A stretch of DNA of 64,000 nucleotides from contig NC_019702.1 in assembly GCF_000317085.1 (NCBI RefSeq), forward strand, positions 774,394-838,393, given 5' to 3'. The first letter of the stretch is position 1; the number at the start of each line of letters is the position of its first letter. Under the pieces are notes generated by a model. The model was given only the letters and a program-made list of their open reading frames with translations, was not told the DNA's origin and did no database searches. The position numbers and the translations under genes were made by a program. This stretch comes from Synechococcus sp. PCC 7502 (GTDB lineage: Bacteria; Cyanobacteriota; Cyanobacteriia; Pseudanabaenales; Pseudanabaenaceae). Positions 10,189 through 19,698 of this stretch are shown in pieces.

Positions 10189-10944
10189 CTATATGGCGGA
10201 TAGAAGTTCTGCTTTAGGAGTACTATTTACTTTATCTATAAAACTTTTAAGATTGCTCATGAGTTGAGGGTCTTTATCTTGGGGCGTGAATACTTGTAAG
10301 ATCATTTCTGAACGGAGCTTGTAAATATCTTGGTTTTTCGGTTCAGTTTCGAGTTGATTAGTATATATACTCAAAGCATCAAACCAATATCCATACTGAC
10401 TATAGAGTTGAGCTTTTTCAATATTTGTCGTGGCTTTAGCGATCGCCTTCTGCATATCACCATCTAACCTACTTAGTAAGATTGAACCAACGGTTTGTAA
10501 ATTACTACTTGCTGTACTGCCTCGCATTCTTAATTGCCAGACGTATAGTTTATCAGGCTTTAAAGCTGGTGCGTTTTTGGGAAGAGTTAACTTATACAGT
10601 CCACTTTTTTCAGCGATCCCTTCTACTTTGAATAGAACATTGCCATCTCGATCTGTGGGGTCTTTTAATTCAAAAATAGTTTTATAGGGGAAATTAGCAC
10701 TATCAGCTAAATACCAATAAAAAGTGGGTCTTTCTGAGGCTGTTCTGCCGCCATCATCAGGAACCAAGGGAATTACCAGGGACGTATTAATGGAACGAAC
10801 AGCACCCCCAGTACCACTAGAAATAGGGATTCCCAGTCCGTAGGGCTTTTGAGTTGGGGCAGAAATTGCTACTCCACTTAGACTCAAGAACACGGATAAA
10901 ACTGAAGTAGCTAAGATTTGTTTAGTTTTTGATAGGTTATTCAT
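10189..10944 (-). CDS. DUF928 family secreted protein
   Basis: A 251-residue protein of the cyanobacterial DUF928 family, function unknown. An N-terminal signal peptide (hydrophobic stretch about residues 10-28, probable cleavage after AISA) points to export. The family block is recognisable in LVIPLVPDDGGRTASERPTF followed by YWYLADS. The C-terminal part (about residues 160-230) is helical and TPR-like in pattern. It is convergent with infA, only 17 bp from its stop, and so closes off the ribosomal operon. Confidence 0.85.
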   Translation of the reverse strand: MNNLSKTKQILATSVLSVFLSLSGVAISAPTQKPYGLGIPISSGTGGAVRSINTSLVIPLVPDDGGRTASERPTFYWYLADSANFPYKTIFELKDPTDRDGNVLFKVEGIAEKSGLYKLTLPKNAPALKPDKLYVWQLRMRGSTASSNLQTVGSILLSRLDGDMQKAIAKATTNIEKAQLYSQYGYWFDALSIYTNQLETEPKNQDIYKLRSEMILQVFTPQDKDPQLMSNLKSFIDKVNSTPKAELLSAI

Positions 10945-11225
10945 ATGGAAATCTCACTGAGATGAGTTTGGCTGTAAGCTATGACAATAATTGGGAGCTA
11001 TAGGTTGCCAGCTTGTGATGATTGCTGACTCTGAGTATAAATCTTAAGTCTGATCTGGATGATCTTAAATGATGATAATCACTATGGAGTAAATTCTTAA
11101 TCACTTAACTACAGTGATATTTTTTTATCCTAGCAAGATTAATATATCTATGATTTATTAATCTTGCTAGCAATATAGTTCCTAAAGCAAACTATAGAAT
11201 TAAGTATAGTTCTACAGCTAAGGCA
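10945..11225. promoter_or_regulatory. Divergent intergenic region with 15-bp perfect inverted repeat
   Basis: These 281 bp separate the leftward DUF928 gene from the rightward channel gene and must hold both promoters. The outstanding feature is a perfect inverted repeat: 15-bp arms at 11130-11144 and 11156-11170 (first arm CTAGCAAGATTAATA) with an 11-nt loop. There is no T-run on either side, so it does not look like a simple terminator. It could be an operator or a degenerate short mobile repeat. Confidence 0.5.
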
Positions 11226-13238
11226 ATGGGTGAACAAGTACCAAAAACTATGCAACCTTCTAATACTTTTATAGTATGTGGACTAGGGAGTCTCGGACAA
11301 AGTTGTGTGCAGGCAATCTGTGATTTTGGTGGTAGTGTTAGGGCGATCGAGCAGGCGCAACCATTGACATGGGAAATTCCAGAACTACCAGTATTGCTGG
11401 ATAAATTGGTTATTGGTGATTGTCGCCAAGCAAGAATTTTAGAGGAAGCGGGAATTTATGAGTGTAGGGCGATTTTGCTGGTTACTAGTAATGAAAGAGT
11501 TAACCTAGAGACGGCTTTTGCGGTGCGATCGCTTAATCCTGATATTCGTTTGATTGTGCGATCTGGTAAACAAAACTTAAATGATCTACTCCAAGAGCAC
11601 TTAGGTGATTTTATTGCCTTTGAACCCACTCAGCTACCTGCACCTACTTTTGCCTTAGCTGCTTTGAGTGATGAAATTGTCGGTTTTTTTACCTTAGATG
11701 ACCAATTAGTAAGAGTTGTGCAAAAGCAAATTGATCAAAGCCATAAGTGGGCAGAAGTAAGAATAATTTATGAACTCAATACCCGTAATCGCCAAATTTT
11801 AATACATAAATCCGCACAATTCTCTGATCAAGAAACAACAAATACCTTATTTAATCGCTTGGAATTAGATACCCGTATTAGGACTGGAGATACTTTAACC
11901 TATATTGAGTTAGCAGATTCCGATCTATTAGAGCGATCGCAGGCGAATCAAAAACAGGACGGAAGCCAAAAATTTGATTCCAACTTAATCTGGACAAATT
12001 TTCAAGCCAATTATATCAACTTTCAGCAGTGGCTTTCTGAGAGTCGAACCCGAATGGCAGCAGCGTTATGTGGGGTAGTAGTTATCGTATTGACTATAGT
12101 CGGGACTATTCTGTTTAGACTCTTCTATCCTGGGATTAGCCTTCATGACTCTTTCTTTACTACGATTTCATTAATCCTAAGTGGCTATGGAAATATTTAC
12201 AGCGCAATTGTAAGTACTGATCCTGGACCACAGTGGTTAAGATTTTTCGGGTTAATTCTTACTATAATTGGAACTGGACTTTTAGGTTTACTCTATGGGC
12301 TTTTGACAGAGAGCCTTTTAAGTGCAAGGTTTCAGTTTTTATCGCGCCGTCCGCCTATACCTGAAACAGACTATGTGATTTTGGTGGGTTTGGGAAGAGT
12401 GGGACAGAAAGTAGCAAAATTATTGCAGGAATTTAGTCAGCCCTTAGTTGCCATTACGAATTTAGAGATTGATCCCACGCTTTTACCTAATATTCCAGTG
12501 ATATTTGGCAATATCAATAGTGCTTTGGAAAAAATTAGCCTTACTAAAGCTAAGAGCCTAGTTGCTGTTACCGATGATGAAATGCTGAATTTAGAATTGG
12601 CAATGATGACCCATGCAGTAAATCCCCAAAGTCGCCTAGTAATTCGGACATTTGAACAAAGTTTTAGTAAAAATCTTGCCCAATTACTACCCTATGCTGA
12701 GGTTCTCTGTGCTAACTCAATTTCTGCGGAAGCATTTGCGGCGGCAGCCTATGGAGAAAATGTGATTAGTTTATTCCGGCTGCATAATCAAACGGTTCTG
12801 GTTACAGAGTACTTTGTGGAAACTGGTGACACTCTTAATGGCTTAATTTTGGCTCAAGTTAAGTATGGCTACGGGGTTGTACCTGTATTGCATCAGGAAC
12901 CTCATAGTACAGCTAAGTTCATGCCCAGTGATGATACAAGATTAAATCATAGCGATCGCTTGGTGGTTTTAGCTACGATTAAAAGTCTACAAGTAATTGA
13001 AGTAGGCACATTAATTGAACCAAATTGGTATGTGTATATTGAGAAGCCTATGAATAAAGAGGCAATATTTGAAGGCGCAAATGTGATTGTACGAGTTTGC
13101 AACTGTTCGATGCCTAGGGCAAGGGAAGTAATGGAAAATTTACCGAATCGTCTGAATTTTGCTTTATATAAGCTACAGGCTCAAAGGTTAGTACGAGAAT
13201 TGCTTAAAGCTCAGGTGACTGGATATATAATTATCTGA
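11226..13238 (+). CDS. Two-TM ion channel / double TrkA-N (RCK) protein
   Basis: A 670-residue membrane protein resembling CASTOR/Pollux-type and cyanobacterial potassium-channel NAD-binding proteins. An N-terminal Rossmann/RCK domain (VCGLGSLGQSCV near residue 18) is followed by one TM at about 275-300, a pore region, a second TM at about 340-365, and a second Rossmann domain (VGLGRVGQKVAK near 388). The pore sequence around residues 319-323 is SGYGN rather than the canonical TVGYG, so ion selectivity is uncertain. The protein probably gates cation flux in response to a nucleotide or ion bound by the RCK domains. It appears to be a single-gene unit. Confidence 0.8.
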   Translation: MGEQVPKTMQPSNTFIVCGLGSLGQSCVQAICDFGGSVRAIEQAQPLTWEIPELPVLLDKLVIGDCRQARILEEAGIYECRAILLVTSNERVNLETAFAVRSLNPDIRLIVRSGKQNLNDLLQEHLGDFIAFEPTQLPAPTFALAALSDEIVGFFTLDDQLVRVVQKQIDQSHKWAEVRIIYELNTRNRQILIHKSAQFSDQETTNTLFNRLELDTRIRTGDTLTYIELADSDLLERSQANQKQDGSQKFDSNLIWTNFQANYINFQQWLSESRTRMAAALCGVVVIVLTIVGTILFRLFYPGISLHDSFFTTISLILSGYGNIYSAIVSTDPGPQWLRFFGLILTIIGTGLLGLLYGLLTESLLSARFQFLSRRPPIPETDYVILVGLGRVGQKVAKLLQEFSQPLVAITNLEIDPTLLPNIPVIFGNINSALEKISLTKAKSLVAVTDDEMLNLELAMMTHAVNPQSRLVIRTFEQSFSKNLAQLLPYAEVLCANSISAEAFAAAAYGENVISLFRLHNQTVLVTEYFVETGDTLNGLILAQVKYGYGVVPVLHQEPHSTAKFMPSDDTRLNHSDRLVVLATIKSLQVIEVGTLIEPNWYVYIEKPMNKEAIFEGANVIVRVCNCSMPRAREVMENLPNRLNFALYKLQAQRLVRELLKAQVTGYIII

Positions 13239-13330
13239 TTGTGCTAATACTTAAGTATTTCAGGAACCTAAAAGTCTAACTTTCAAGTCTTATTTTTAGA
13301 GTCTTTGGGATTGCTAGTTATTTCTTGAAT

Positions 13331-14194
13331 ATGATGAAAAGTATTAAGCGACTGGTTGTATATGCCCTGCGTCGTTGTCGTAAATTTCTTTTGGCAGTAG
13401 TAATTACGACGTTGTTAGCAATTTTGGTCAATCCCTATTCAGCCCATTCATTGGATTTATCAGATTTATTACGCATTGTGCCTAGTGTAATTCAAGTAGT
13501 AGAGATTTCTAATATTTCCGATACCGATGAAGTTAAATTGGGTAGCCAGATTAATCGTAATATTTTGTCTCAGGTGCGTTTGAGTCGAAATCGGGAAGCT
13601 AATAATCTGGTTAAAAGCATTGGTGCGGAGTTAGTCCCTCAGAGCGATCGCCCCAATATTCCCTATACATTTCAAGTTGTAGATGATCCTGATATAAACG
13701 CTTTTGCCACGATGGGGGGCTTTGTCTATATAAATACTGGTACTATTGCCGCCGCAGATAATCGAGCGCAATTGGCTAGTGTGATTGCCCATGAGATGGG
13801 TCATATTGCGGGTAGGCATGCCCTAGAACAGGTGAAGCAACAGGCAATTACCCAAGGGATTGTGTCTATTGTGGGTGCTGATCGCAATCAGATTGTGAAT
13901 ATTGGCACTGAGTTGGCTTTGCGGTTACCTAATAGTCGAGAAGCAGAATTTGATGCCGATCGCCGTGGACTCCAAAACCTGAATAATGCCGATTATGCTG
14001 TGCAAGCTATGCCAGATTTTATGCAAAAGTTAGCACGGAGTTCTAATAATGCCCCTGATTTTTTAAATACACATCCTGCGGTTAAAGATCGAATTGTGGC
14101 TTTGAATCAAATGATTAGAGATAATAGCCTTCAGGGATACAAAGGTTTGGATAATACTGCATATCAAAAACGCTGGCGATCGGCGAGATTTTAG
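13331..14194 (+). CDS. M48 family zinc metalloprotease
   Basis: A secreted or periplasmic M48-type peptidase (HtpX/Ste24/BepA/Oma1-like clan). The zinc motif HEMGH is at residues 154-158 counted from the ATG at 13331, and the third ligand is expected in SREAEFDADRRG near residue 200. An N-terminal hydrophobic segment (about residues 17-37) serves as a signal or anchor. I prefer the ATG at 13331 over the TTG six bases upstream. The short C-terminal region lacks clear TPRs, unlike BepA. A role in envelope-protein quality control is inferred from the family. Confidence 0.85.
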   Translation: MMKSIKRLVVYALRRCRKFLLAVVITTLLAILVNPYSAHSLDLSDLLRIVPSVIQVVEISNISDTDEVKLGSQINRNILSQVRLSRNREANNLVKSIGAELVPQSDRPNIPYTFQVVDDPDINAFATMGGFVYINTGTIAAADNRAQLASVIAHEMGHIAGRHALEQVKQQAITQGIVSIVGADRNQIVNIGTELALRLPNSREAEFDADRRGLQNLNNADYAVQAMPDFMQKLARSSNNAPDFLNTHPAVKDRIVALNQMIRDNSLQGYKGLDNTAYQKRWRSARF

Positions 14195-14200
14195 GACAAT

Positions 14201-14389
14201 TTATTTGACATTACGTTCCGAACTCTCCCAGCCTGCGGGTGCCATGATAATTAATTCTCCCGTACTTGTTAACTCTAGGCGCAGATCGGGGTTTAGCTGA
14301 CACAAACGCTCAAATTGAGAGTGATCGGCATGGAGAACCATATCACTGACGTTTAATATTAAATCCGTTGGAGATTGAGCTACGGACAT
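14201..14389 (-). pseudogene. Truncated Uma2 family endonuclease (DUF820) remnant
   Basis: Only 62 codons remain. The segment FERLCQLNPDLRLELTSTGE followed by LIIMAP is the characteristic N-terminal part of the Uma2/DUF820 family, which is massively amplified in cyanobacteria and normally about 190 residues long. The whole catalytic PD-(D/E)XK core after the MAP motif is missing; the frame ends within seven bases of the protease gene stop. I infer a deletion remnant and no activity. Confidence 0.75.
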
Positions 14390-14424
14390 AGACCTAAGAG
14401 TATTTAATGGTTTAATTTTATATT

Positions 14425-15612
14425 TTAAAGAGTCTTAAGAACATCTACCAAAAGCTTAATATCATCCATAGTGTTGAGATATTGTAAAGAAGCCCTTAGG
14501 CAATCTGGCGTGGGAATTGAGCGGATAATAATTTGATGATTTGTCTCCAAATATTGAGAAACCTGAGCATGGGACTGATTAGCGATCGCAAAACTAACTA
14601 ATCCACATTTTGGTGGTTCCTTTTTAATACATTCTACGTTAGGAACTTCCTGTAAAGCTTCCCATAGATATTTACTGAGTTCGCAAATACGAGCATATCT
14701 TTCAGTCTGATTTCCAAAGGTATTCCCTTGGGCGATCGCTGTTTTTAAAGCTCCATAGAGAGGATAGGTAGAAGTTGCCACTTCAAATTTTTGAGCATCC
14801 TGTCTCCATGCCACTGTAGGAGAGCCATAAACCAAACTGCGCCAACCCGCAAACGTAGGCTGTGAACTAGCAAAAATGCGAGGATTAATATAAAGTCCAC
14901 CCACGCCTAAAGCTCCATTCCACCACTTATGACCAGTGAAGGCATAAAAATCCACATCTAAAGCTTGTAAATCTAAGGGTAAAACTCCCACGGACTGAGC
15001 CGCATCTATGGCTACTAGGACATCTTGAGCATGGCAAACCGTAATGATTTCTGCTAAAGGTAACACTTGTCCTGTATTCCAGCAGATATGACTAAACATG
15101 ACCATGCGAGTTTGCGGCTGGAGATGCTTTTGAATGGTCTCGATCGCCACGGACTGATCGGCATTTACAAATAATGGAAAATAGTCAACTTCAATGCCAA
15201 ACCGAGCTTGCAAAGATTTAGCGATCGCCAAAATACTAGGATGCTCACAATCAGAAATTAGTAACCGATCTCCTTTTTGCCACTTAAAACTCCACAGGGC
15301 AATATTACAGCCGTGGGTCGTATTTTCAGTGAGGGCAATGGTTTCAGGTTTTACATTAAGTTCGTGGGCGATCGCCGATTTTAATAAGCTAGTCTCTTGG
15401 TTTACCCAACTATTAGCAGCGATGGAAAAAGAACCAATGGATTCGACATAGGCAAAGTTTTCCGAAATTTTAGCTAAGACTTGATGAGATAAGACCCCTT
15501 GTCCTCCAAAGTTAAAATAGGTTTTGTTTGCTAGGGCGGGATAGAGCGATCGGATAGCTGCGAGGTTAAAAGTATGCGGGGCGGTCATTTTGAAAACTCC
15601 TGTGTCAGTCAC
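14425..15612 (-). CDS. L-cysteine/cystine C-S lyase (C-DES-like), class V aminotransferase fold
   Basis: A 395-residue PLP enzyme. The PLP lysine is Lys229 in FTGHKWW, and NTTHGCNIALW, SDCEHPS and SHICWNTGQVLPLAE match, as far as I recall the sequence, the Synechocystis C-DES enzyme that cleaves cystine to release persulfide for Fe-S assembly. This distinguishes it from SufS/IscS, since I see no mobile catalytic-cysteine loop. The start could also be the ATG eight codons in. It sits 29 bp from alr on the same strand and may be co-transcribed. Substrate assignment is from family resemblance. Confidence 0.75.
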   Translation of the reverse strand: MTDTGVFKMTAPHTFNLAAIRSLYPALANKTYFNFGGQGVLSHQVLAKISENFAYVESIGSFSIAANSWVNQETSLLKSAIAHELNVKPETIALTENTTHGCNIALWSFKWQKGDRLLISDCEHPSILAIAKSLQARFGIEVDYFPLFVNADQSVAIETIQKHLQPQTRMVMFSHICWNTGQVLPLAEIITVCHAQDVLVAIDAAQSVGVLPLDLQALDVDFYAFTGHKWWNGALGVGGLYINPRIFASSQPTFAGWRSLVYGSPTVAWRQDAQKFEVATSTYPLYGALKTAIAQGNTFGNQTERYARICELSKYLWEALQEVPNVECIKKEPPKCGLVSFAIANQSHAQVSQYLETNHQIIIRSIPTPDCLRASLQYLNTMDDIKLLVDVLKTL

Positions 15613-15641
15613 TGTCTAAGTCATATTTGTGATCTTTTCAG

Positions 15642-16817
15642 TTATCTTCGCATGAGCCTTGGTAGTCGGTGCTTAAAGCCACAGAGAATTTCCCAAGAAA
15701 TTGTACCGAGAATCTCTGCCCAGCGATCAGCATTATTGTCTTCACTATTTCCGAGGATCGTCACCACATCGCCAATCTTCACTTCAGGTACATCGGTCAC
15801 ATCGATTAAGCATTGATCCATCGTAATGGTGCCAACTTGAGCTACTGGTTCAGAGCGATCGCCCACAGTGACAAAAAGCTGATTAGATAAGCCCCTAGGC
15901 ACACCATCGGCATAACCGATCGCTACGGTGGCAATACGCATATCCTTAGGAGCAATAAAGGAATAGCCATAGCTAACTCCAGTACCAGCAGCAATATTTT
16001 TAACTTGAGTAACTCGAGCCTTTACCTGCATGGCGGGACGTAGGGATTCTTTTAACTGTGTTTTTAGATGTATTTTTAAATGAGGAGCAGGATAAAACCC
16101 ATATACACCTAGACCACAGCGTACTAAATCATAATGCAAATCTGAATTAGTCATCATGCCCGCCGTATTAGCAATGTGTATAAGATGGGGTTGAATATTA
16201 AACTCTTTGAGTAAACTAATTACCTGCTTAAATCTCTGGTGCTGAAGCCGCAAAATAGTCTGATCAGACTCATCCGCCGTTGCCAAATGGGAATAGATAC
16301 TATGAATTTTTAGGTAAGGCAAACTGTGAACCAGTTTTATAAAATCCTTTGCCTCCTGCCAAGAGGTTCCCAGACGAGACATACCCGTATCAATTTTAAG
16401 ATGAACTAGCACAGGAGAATTAATGACAGTACTAACAGAATGCTCCTCCCATGCTTCATTCAATATCTGGTTAAATGACAGTGCTTGATCAATGGTGCAA
16501 ATCGTGGGTTGTAATCGGTTCTCGGCGATCGCTTTAATTTCATCGGGACTATTAGTTGCTCCCAAAATTAAAATTGGGGCGGTAATTCCCGCATTGCGTA
16601 ACTGCACACCCTCGACAATTGTAGCTACCCCCAGCCAAGTTGCCCCTGCTTCTAATACGGCTTGACTAACAGCGATCGCTCCATGTCCATAGGCATCAGC
16701 TTTAACCACTGCCATTAATTCTTTGGAGTCAGATAATAAACTTTTTAAGGTGCGAATATTATGCCTAATTGCGGATAAATCAATCTCAACCCAAGCTCTA
16801 TAGTTTTGCTTTAGCAT
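15642..16817 (-). CDS. alr: Alanine racemase
   Basis: Makes D-alanine for peptidoglycan. The 391-residue protein shows the PLP-lysine motif VVKADAYGHGA with Lys39 as the Schiff-base residue, the HIANTAGM block, and GVSYGYSF carrying the second catalytic Tyr around residue 270. The C-terminal beta domain contains TMDQCLIDVTD. Start, length and motif set are all standard. Its neighbours rsmA and the C-S lyase lie on the same strand. Confidence 0.95.
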   Translation of the reverse strand: MLKQNYRAWVEIDLSAIRHNIRTLKSLLSDSKELMAVVKADAYGHGAIAVSQAVLEAGATWLGVATIVEGVQLRNAGITAPILILGATNSPDEIKAIAENRLQPTICTIDQALSFNQILNEAWEEHSVSTVINSPVLVHLKIDTGMSRLGTSWQEAKDFIKLVHSLPYLKIHSIYSHLATADESDQTILRLQHQRFKQVISLLKEFNIQPHLIHIANTAGMMTNSDLHYDLVRCGLGVYGFYPAPHLKIHLKTQLKESLRPAMQVKARVTQVKNIAAGTGVSYGYSFIAPKDMRIATVAIGYADGVPRGLSNQLFVTVGDRSEPVAQVGTITMDQCLIDVTDVPEVKIGDVVTILGNSEDNNADRWAEILGTISWEILCGFKHRLPRLMRR

Positions 16818-16873
16818 CAGCTTAAAATTATTTATTTTAGAAATTATTTATTTTAGATACTTACTTTACATAT

Positions 16874-17659
16874 TCACTTTATATATTCACTTAGTTGAAT
16901 CCACTGCTCCACACTGAGGTCTTCTGCCCGCACCTGTGGATTAATTTGGATTGCTTCTAAAATATTTACGAGACGATCGCGATCAATAATTGCCCCCAAG
17001 TTATTGCGTAACATTTTACGTTTAGTGGCGAATCCCAGCTTGATGATGGTTTCTAGGAATTTTGGATCAGAGGCAGGTTTAACAGGCGATCGCGGTAATA
17101 AACAGACTACGGCTGAATCAACCTTTGGCGGTGGGGTAAAAGCTTTGGCGGGAACATCACAAATAAAATGACATTCTGCCAGATACTGCACCCGCACACT
17201 CATCGCTCCGTATGCCTTATGTCCTGCCTTTGCCACTAGGCGATCGCCAATTTCTTTTTGGACTAATAATACAATTTGCTCAAACTGCGCCACGGGCTGA
17301 CTGATGGAGCCTAGAAGTTTTTCTAAAATTGGGCTAGTAATGTTGTACGGAATATTAGCAACGACTTTATTGCAATCTGGCAAAGGTAGGCTCAGAATAT
17401 CACCTTCAATTAGCTCTAATTTCTGTTCTAAAATTGGTTCAGCAAATCTATGGCGTAGGTTTTGGCACAGGTCACGATCAATTTCTACAGCAACAAGCGA
17501 TCGCACCAATGGTAAAAGTTTCACAGTTAAAATGCCCGTACCAGGTCCGATTTCTAAAATGCGATCGGTTAGTTGTAAATTTGCAGCTTGGAGAATTTTT
17601 GCCAAAGCCTTATCACTTTTTAGCCAATGCTGCCCAAATTGCTTACGAGGATGAATCAT
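16874..17659 (-). CDS. rsmA: 16S rRNA dimethyladenosine transferase
   Basis: RsmA (KsgA) dimethylates two adjacent adenines in helix 45 of 16S rRNA late in 30S assembly. The 261-residue protein begins HPRKQFGQHWLKS and shows the SAM-binding motif ILEIGPGTGILT (about residues 35-46). It also has the catalytic VANIPYNITSPI (NxPY type) and the C-terminal helical domain. It is upstream of alr on the minus strand and divergent from the GNAT gene. Confidence 0.95.
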   Translation of the reverse strand: MIHPRKQFGQHWLKSDKALAKILQAANLQLTDRILEIGPGTGILTVKLLPLVRSLVAVEIDRDLCQNLRHRFAEPILEQKLELIEGDILSLPLPDCNKVVANIPYNITSPILEKLLGSISQPVAQFEQIVLLVQKEIGDRLVAKAGHKAYGAMSVRVQYLAECHFICDVPAKAFTPPPKVDSAVVCLLPRSPVKPASDPKFLETIIKLGFATKRKMLRNNLGAIIDRDRLVNILEAIQINPQVRAEDLSVEQWIQLSEYIK

Positions 17660-17758
17660 GAATTAACGATACAATAAATACCTAAAATAAAGAATTAAAG
17701 CTAAGTTCAAGCTGAATCAGATTGAATCAGATCAAGCCGAATCAGAGTATCACACACA

Positions 17759-18361
17759 GTGGCAGATAAAAGCACAGATAAAAGGGCAGATAAAAACCCA
17801 GATAACAGTAAAAGTTCATCTTTTCAGATTCGTCTGGCGCACCAACGGGACGTACCCCACATTTCTCATATTTTAGTAACTAGCTTTTATCATCAATGTC
17901 CCCCGTTGCTTTATCCTTTAGCAGTATGGTCGATTTCCCTAGATTTAGGACTGAGGCTTTTAGACTATAGCCCCTACTATGCCTGCCTAGTTGCGACTTC
18001 AATTTTAAGTTCAGAAGCGATCGCCACCCTCGAAGTCAACCTTAAAGATATTCCCACCCTAAAATCGGGCAAATCTGACTATTGGTTCAACTGGCATACT
18101 ACCGAACAACCCTACATTTCCAATCTGGCAGTTCATCCCCATTGGCGAGGGCAGGGCATAGCCTTCAAACTATTGACTACCGTGGAATCTAAGGTGCGTT
18201 CGTGGGGATTTAAGTATGTTTACTTGCATGTCCTAGACAGTAATAATTCTGCCTTGAAACTGTATCAACTTTCGGGCTATCAAGTTTATAAGATTGATCC
18301 AGAATTTAGCTTTAATCCCTTTACCTCTGGGAAAAGACTATTAATGCGTAAAGCTCTGTAA
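17759..18361 (+). CDS. GNAT family N-acetyltransferase
   Basis: A 200-residue protein with a GCN5-related acetyltransferase fold. The acetyl-CoA pyrophosphate-binding motif A is visible as LAVHPHWRGQGIAFKLL (about residues 124-140), and NNSALKLYQLSGY is the typical motif B region. The GTG start at 17759 is followed by a repetitive hydrophilic leader with several ADK repeats, so the true start may lie further in. Similar proteins in cyanobacteria are annotated only as N-acetyltransferases, and the substrate is unknown. Confidence 0.8.
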   Translation: MADKSTDKRADKNPDNSKSSSFQIRLAHQRDVPHISHILVTSFYHQCPPLLYPLAVWSISLDLGLRLLDYSPYYACLVATSILSSEAIATLEVNLKDIPTLKSGKSDYWFNWHTTEQPYISNLAVHPHWRGQGIAFKLLTTVESKVRSWGFKYVYLHVLDSNNSALKLYQLSGYQVYKIDPEFSFNPFTSGKRLLMRKAL

Positions 18362-18520
18362 CTATCGGTAGTGCTATACAAAAGTGTAGGCAAATCTGTA
18401 ACACTTGCTGAAGCTTTTACAGGTAGTCATTTTTACACCATAAAGGCTAAAGCCCAAAAGCCTTGGTAAATGGACATACTACACATATCTGATGCACTAC
18501 CTAACTATATAACAAAGTCC

Positions 18521-19510
18521 TTATAGAGAAAATACCTGCCCATCATAGAGCAATCGAGTAATACCTTTTTGAGAAAGATGCGATCGAGTGGCGTAAATTA
18601 ACGAACTAGGGAACTTAATTACCTTTTGGTTAGGGGTAGAAAACCGCCGCGCCGACCTGTGATTATCAAAAACTGGTAGTGCCTGTAGATTAATTTCATC
18701 CGTTGGCACCTTACCTAAGTCCTTAAAATCTCGCATTGGTCTGGTCACAATTTCCGAGGCTTTATCAACCACAATGTAGCAGATATGAGATAGTTCGGCT
18801 TCCTCTAAGGGCAGAATCGAGAGAATATTGGCAACCGAATTTAGGTCAGGATTAATCAGACCAGAAGCTGAATCCTCATCAAATTCGTCATCCTCGGGGT
18901 CTAGTTCGTCGTCTTCATCAAATTCGTCATCAATAATATCTTCTTCATGGACTAAATCATGAACTAAATCTTCGACTACACTTTTCTGCTCATCAAAATC
19001 TTCTAAATCGTCACTATCACTAAAGTCACTAGGCAATTCTTCTTCAGTAATTTCTACTGGAGCTTCTTCAATAATTTCTTTAATAACTTCTTTAACTTTA
19101 ATAACTTCTTTAGTAAGAGGTGTAATTGGCATAGGTCTGATTGGGGCGGCGGGTCTGCCTAACTCAACCACAGCTTTGGGGCTTTCGGTCTCTTCTATCG
19201 CAGCTAATAGTTCTAAGTCAAGTTGGCTGGCTACTTGGTTAGTTGATTGAGTAATGGATTCAGATGCAATGGGTTTGCTCTGGTTCTTGATTTGTTTATT
19301 AGATTTTTGGGCAGATTTTGGAGATTTAGTTTGTTTTTTCTGCACAATTTCCTTGTATGCTTCGGGCGACATCATTTCTTGTAATAGGCGAAGGGTAGTA
19401 CTCGGACTTATGCCAAATTGTTTGGACAACTTAGCTGTAGATAGGTCAGTCTCACAGTACAGACGCAATATTTCTTGTTTGTCGGCGATCGCCAATTTGG
19501 AGGAACTCAT
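18521..19510 (-). CDS. HTH protein with long acidic linker
   Basis: A 329-residue protein of unknown function. Residues 8-50 form a transposase/Hin-like helix-turn-helix (KQEILRLYCETDLSTAKLSK, then QFGISPSTTLRLL). A Lys/Ser/Gln-rich linker follows, then an extremely acidic stretch (about residues 160-215, mostly D and E). The folded C-terminal domain of about 110 residues contains LSILPLEEAELSHICYIVVD. This resembles a DNA-binding protein with an acidic interaction arm; I do not recognise the C-terminal domain. It is a single gene divergent from comEC. Confidence 0.65.
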   Translation of the reverse strand: MSSSKLAIADKQEILRLYCETDLSTAKLSKQFGISPSTTLRLLQEMMSPEAYKEIVQKKQTKSPKSAQKSNKQIKNQSKPIASESITQSTNQVASQLDLELLAAIEETESPKAVVELGRPAAPIRPMPITPLTKEVIKVKEVIKEIIEEAPVEITEEELPSDFSDSDDLEDFDEQKSVVEDLVHDLVHEEDIIDDEFDEDDELDPEDDEFDEDSASGLINPDLNSVANILSILPLEEAELSHICYIVVDKASEIVTRPMRDFKDLGKVPTDEINLQALPVFDNHRSARRFSTPNQKVIKFPSSLIYATRSHLSQKGITRLLYDGQVFSL

Positions 19511-19698
19511 TTACACAGAAAAAATAAACAGAAAAAATTGAAGCTTCCTATTATATTAGCTCTTAGAACATGGGTTCTTACATTTTTATGTTGTTTTCCC
19601 GATGTTGTTTTCCCACAAATGCCGATCATAACTTGCTCTTAACAAATAAATTATGATCCTATGCTTAGATATTGATCAAACGGCAATGGATCAGGGTT

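Noticed and set aside
18362-18520. Possible small RNA between the GNAT and HTH genes
   Set aside because: Some short complementary stretches exist but no convincing promoter, hairpin or T-run.
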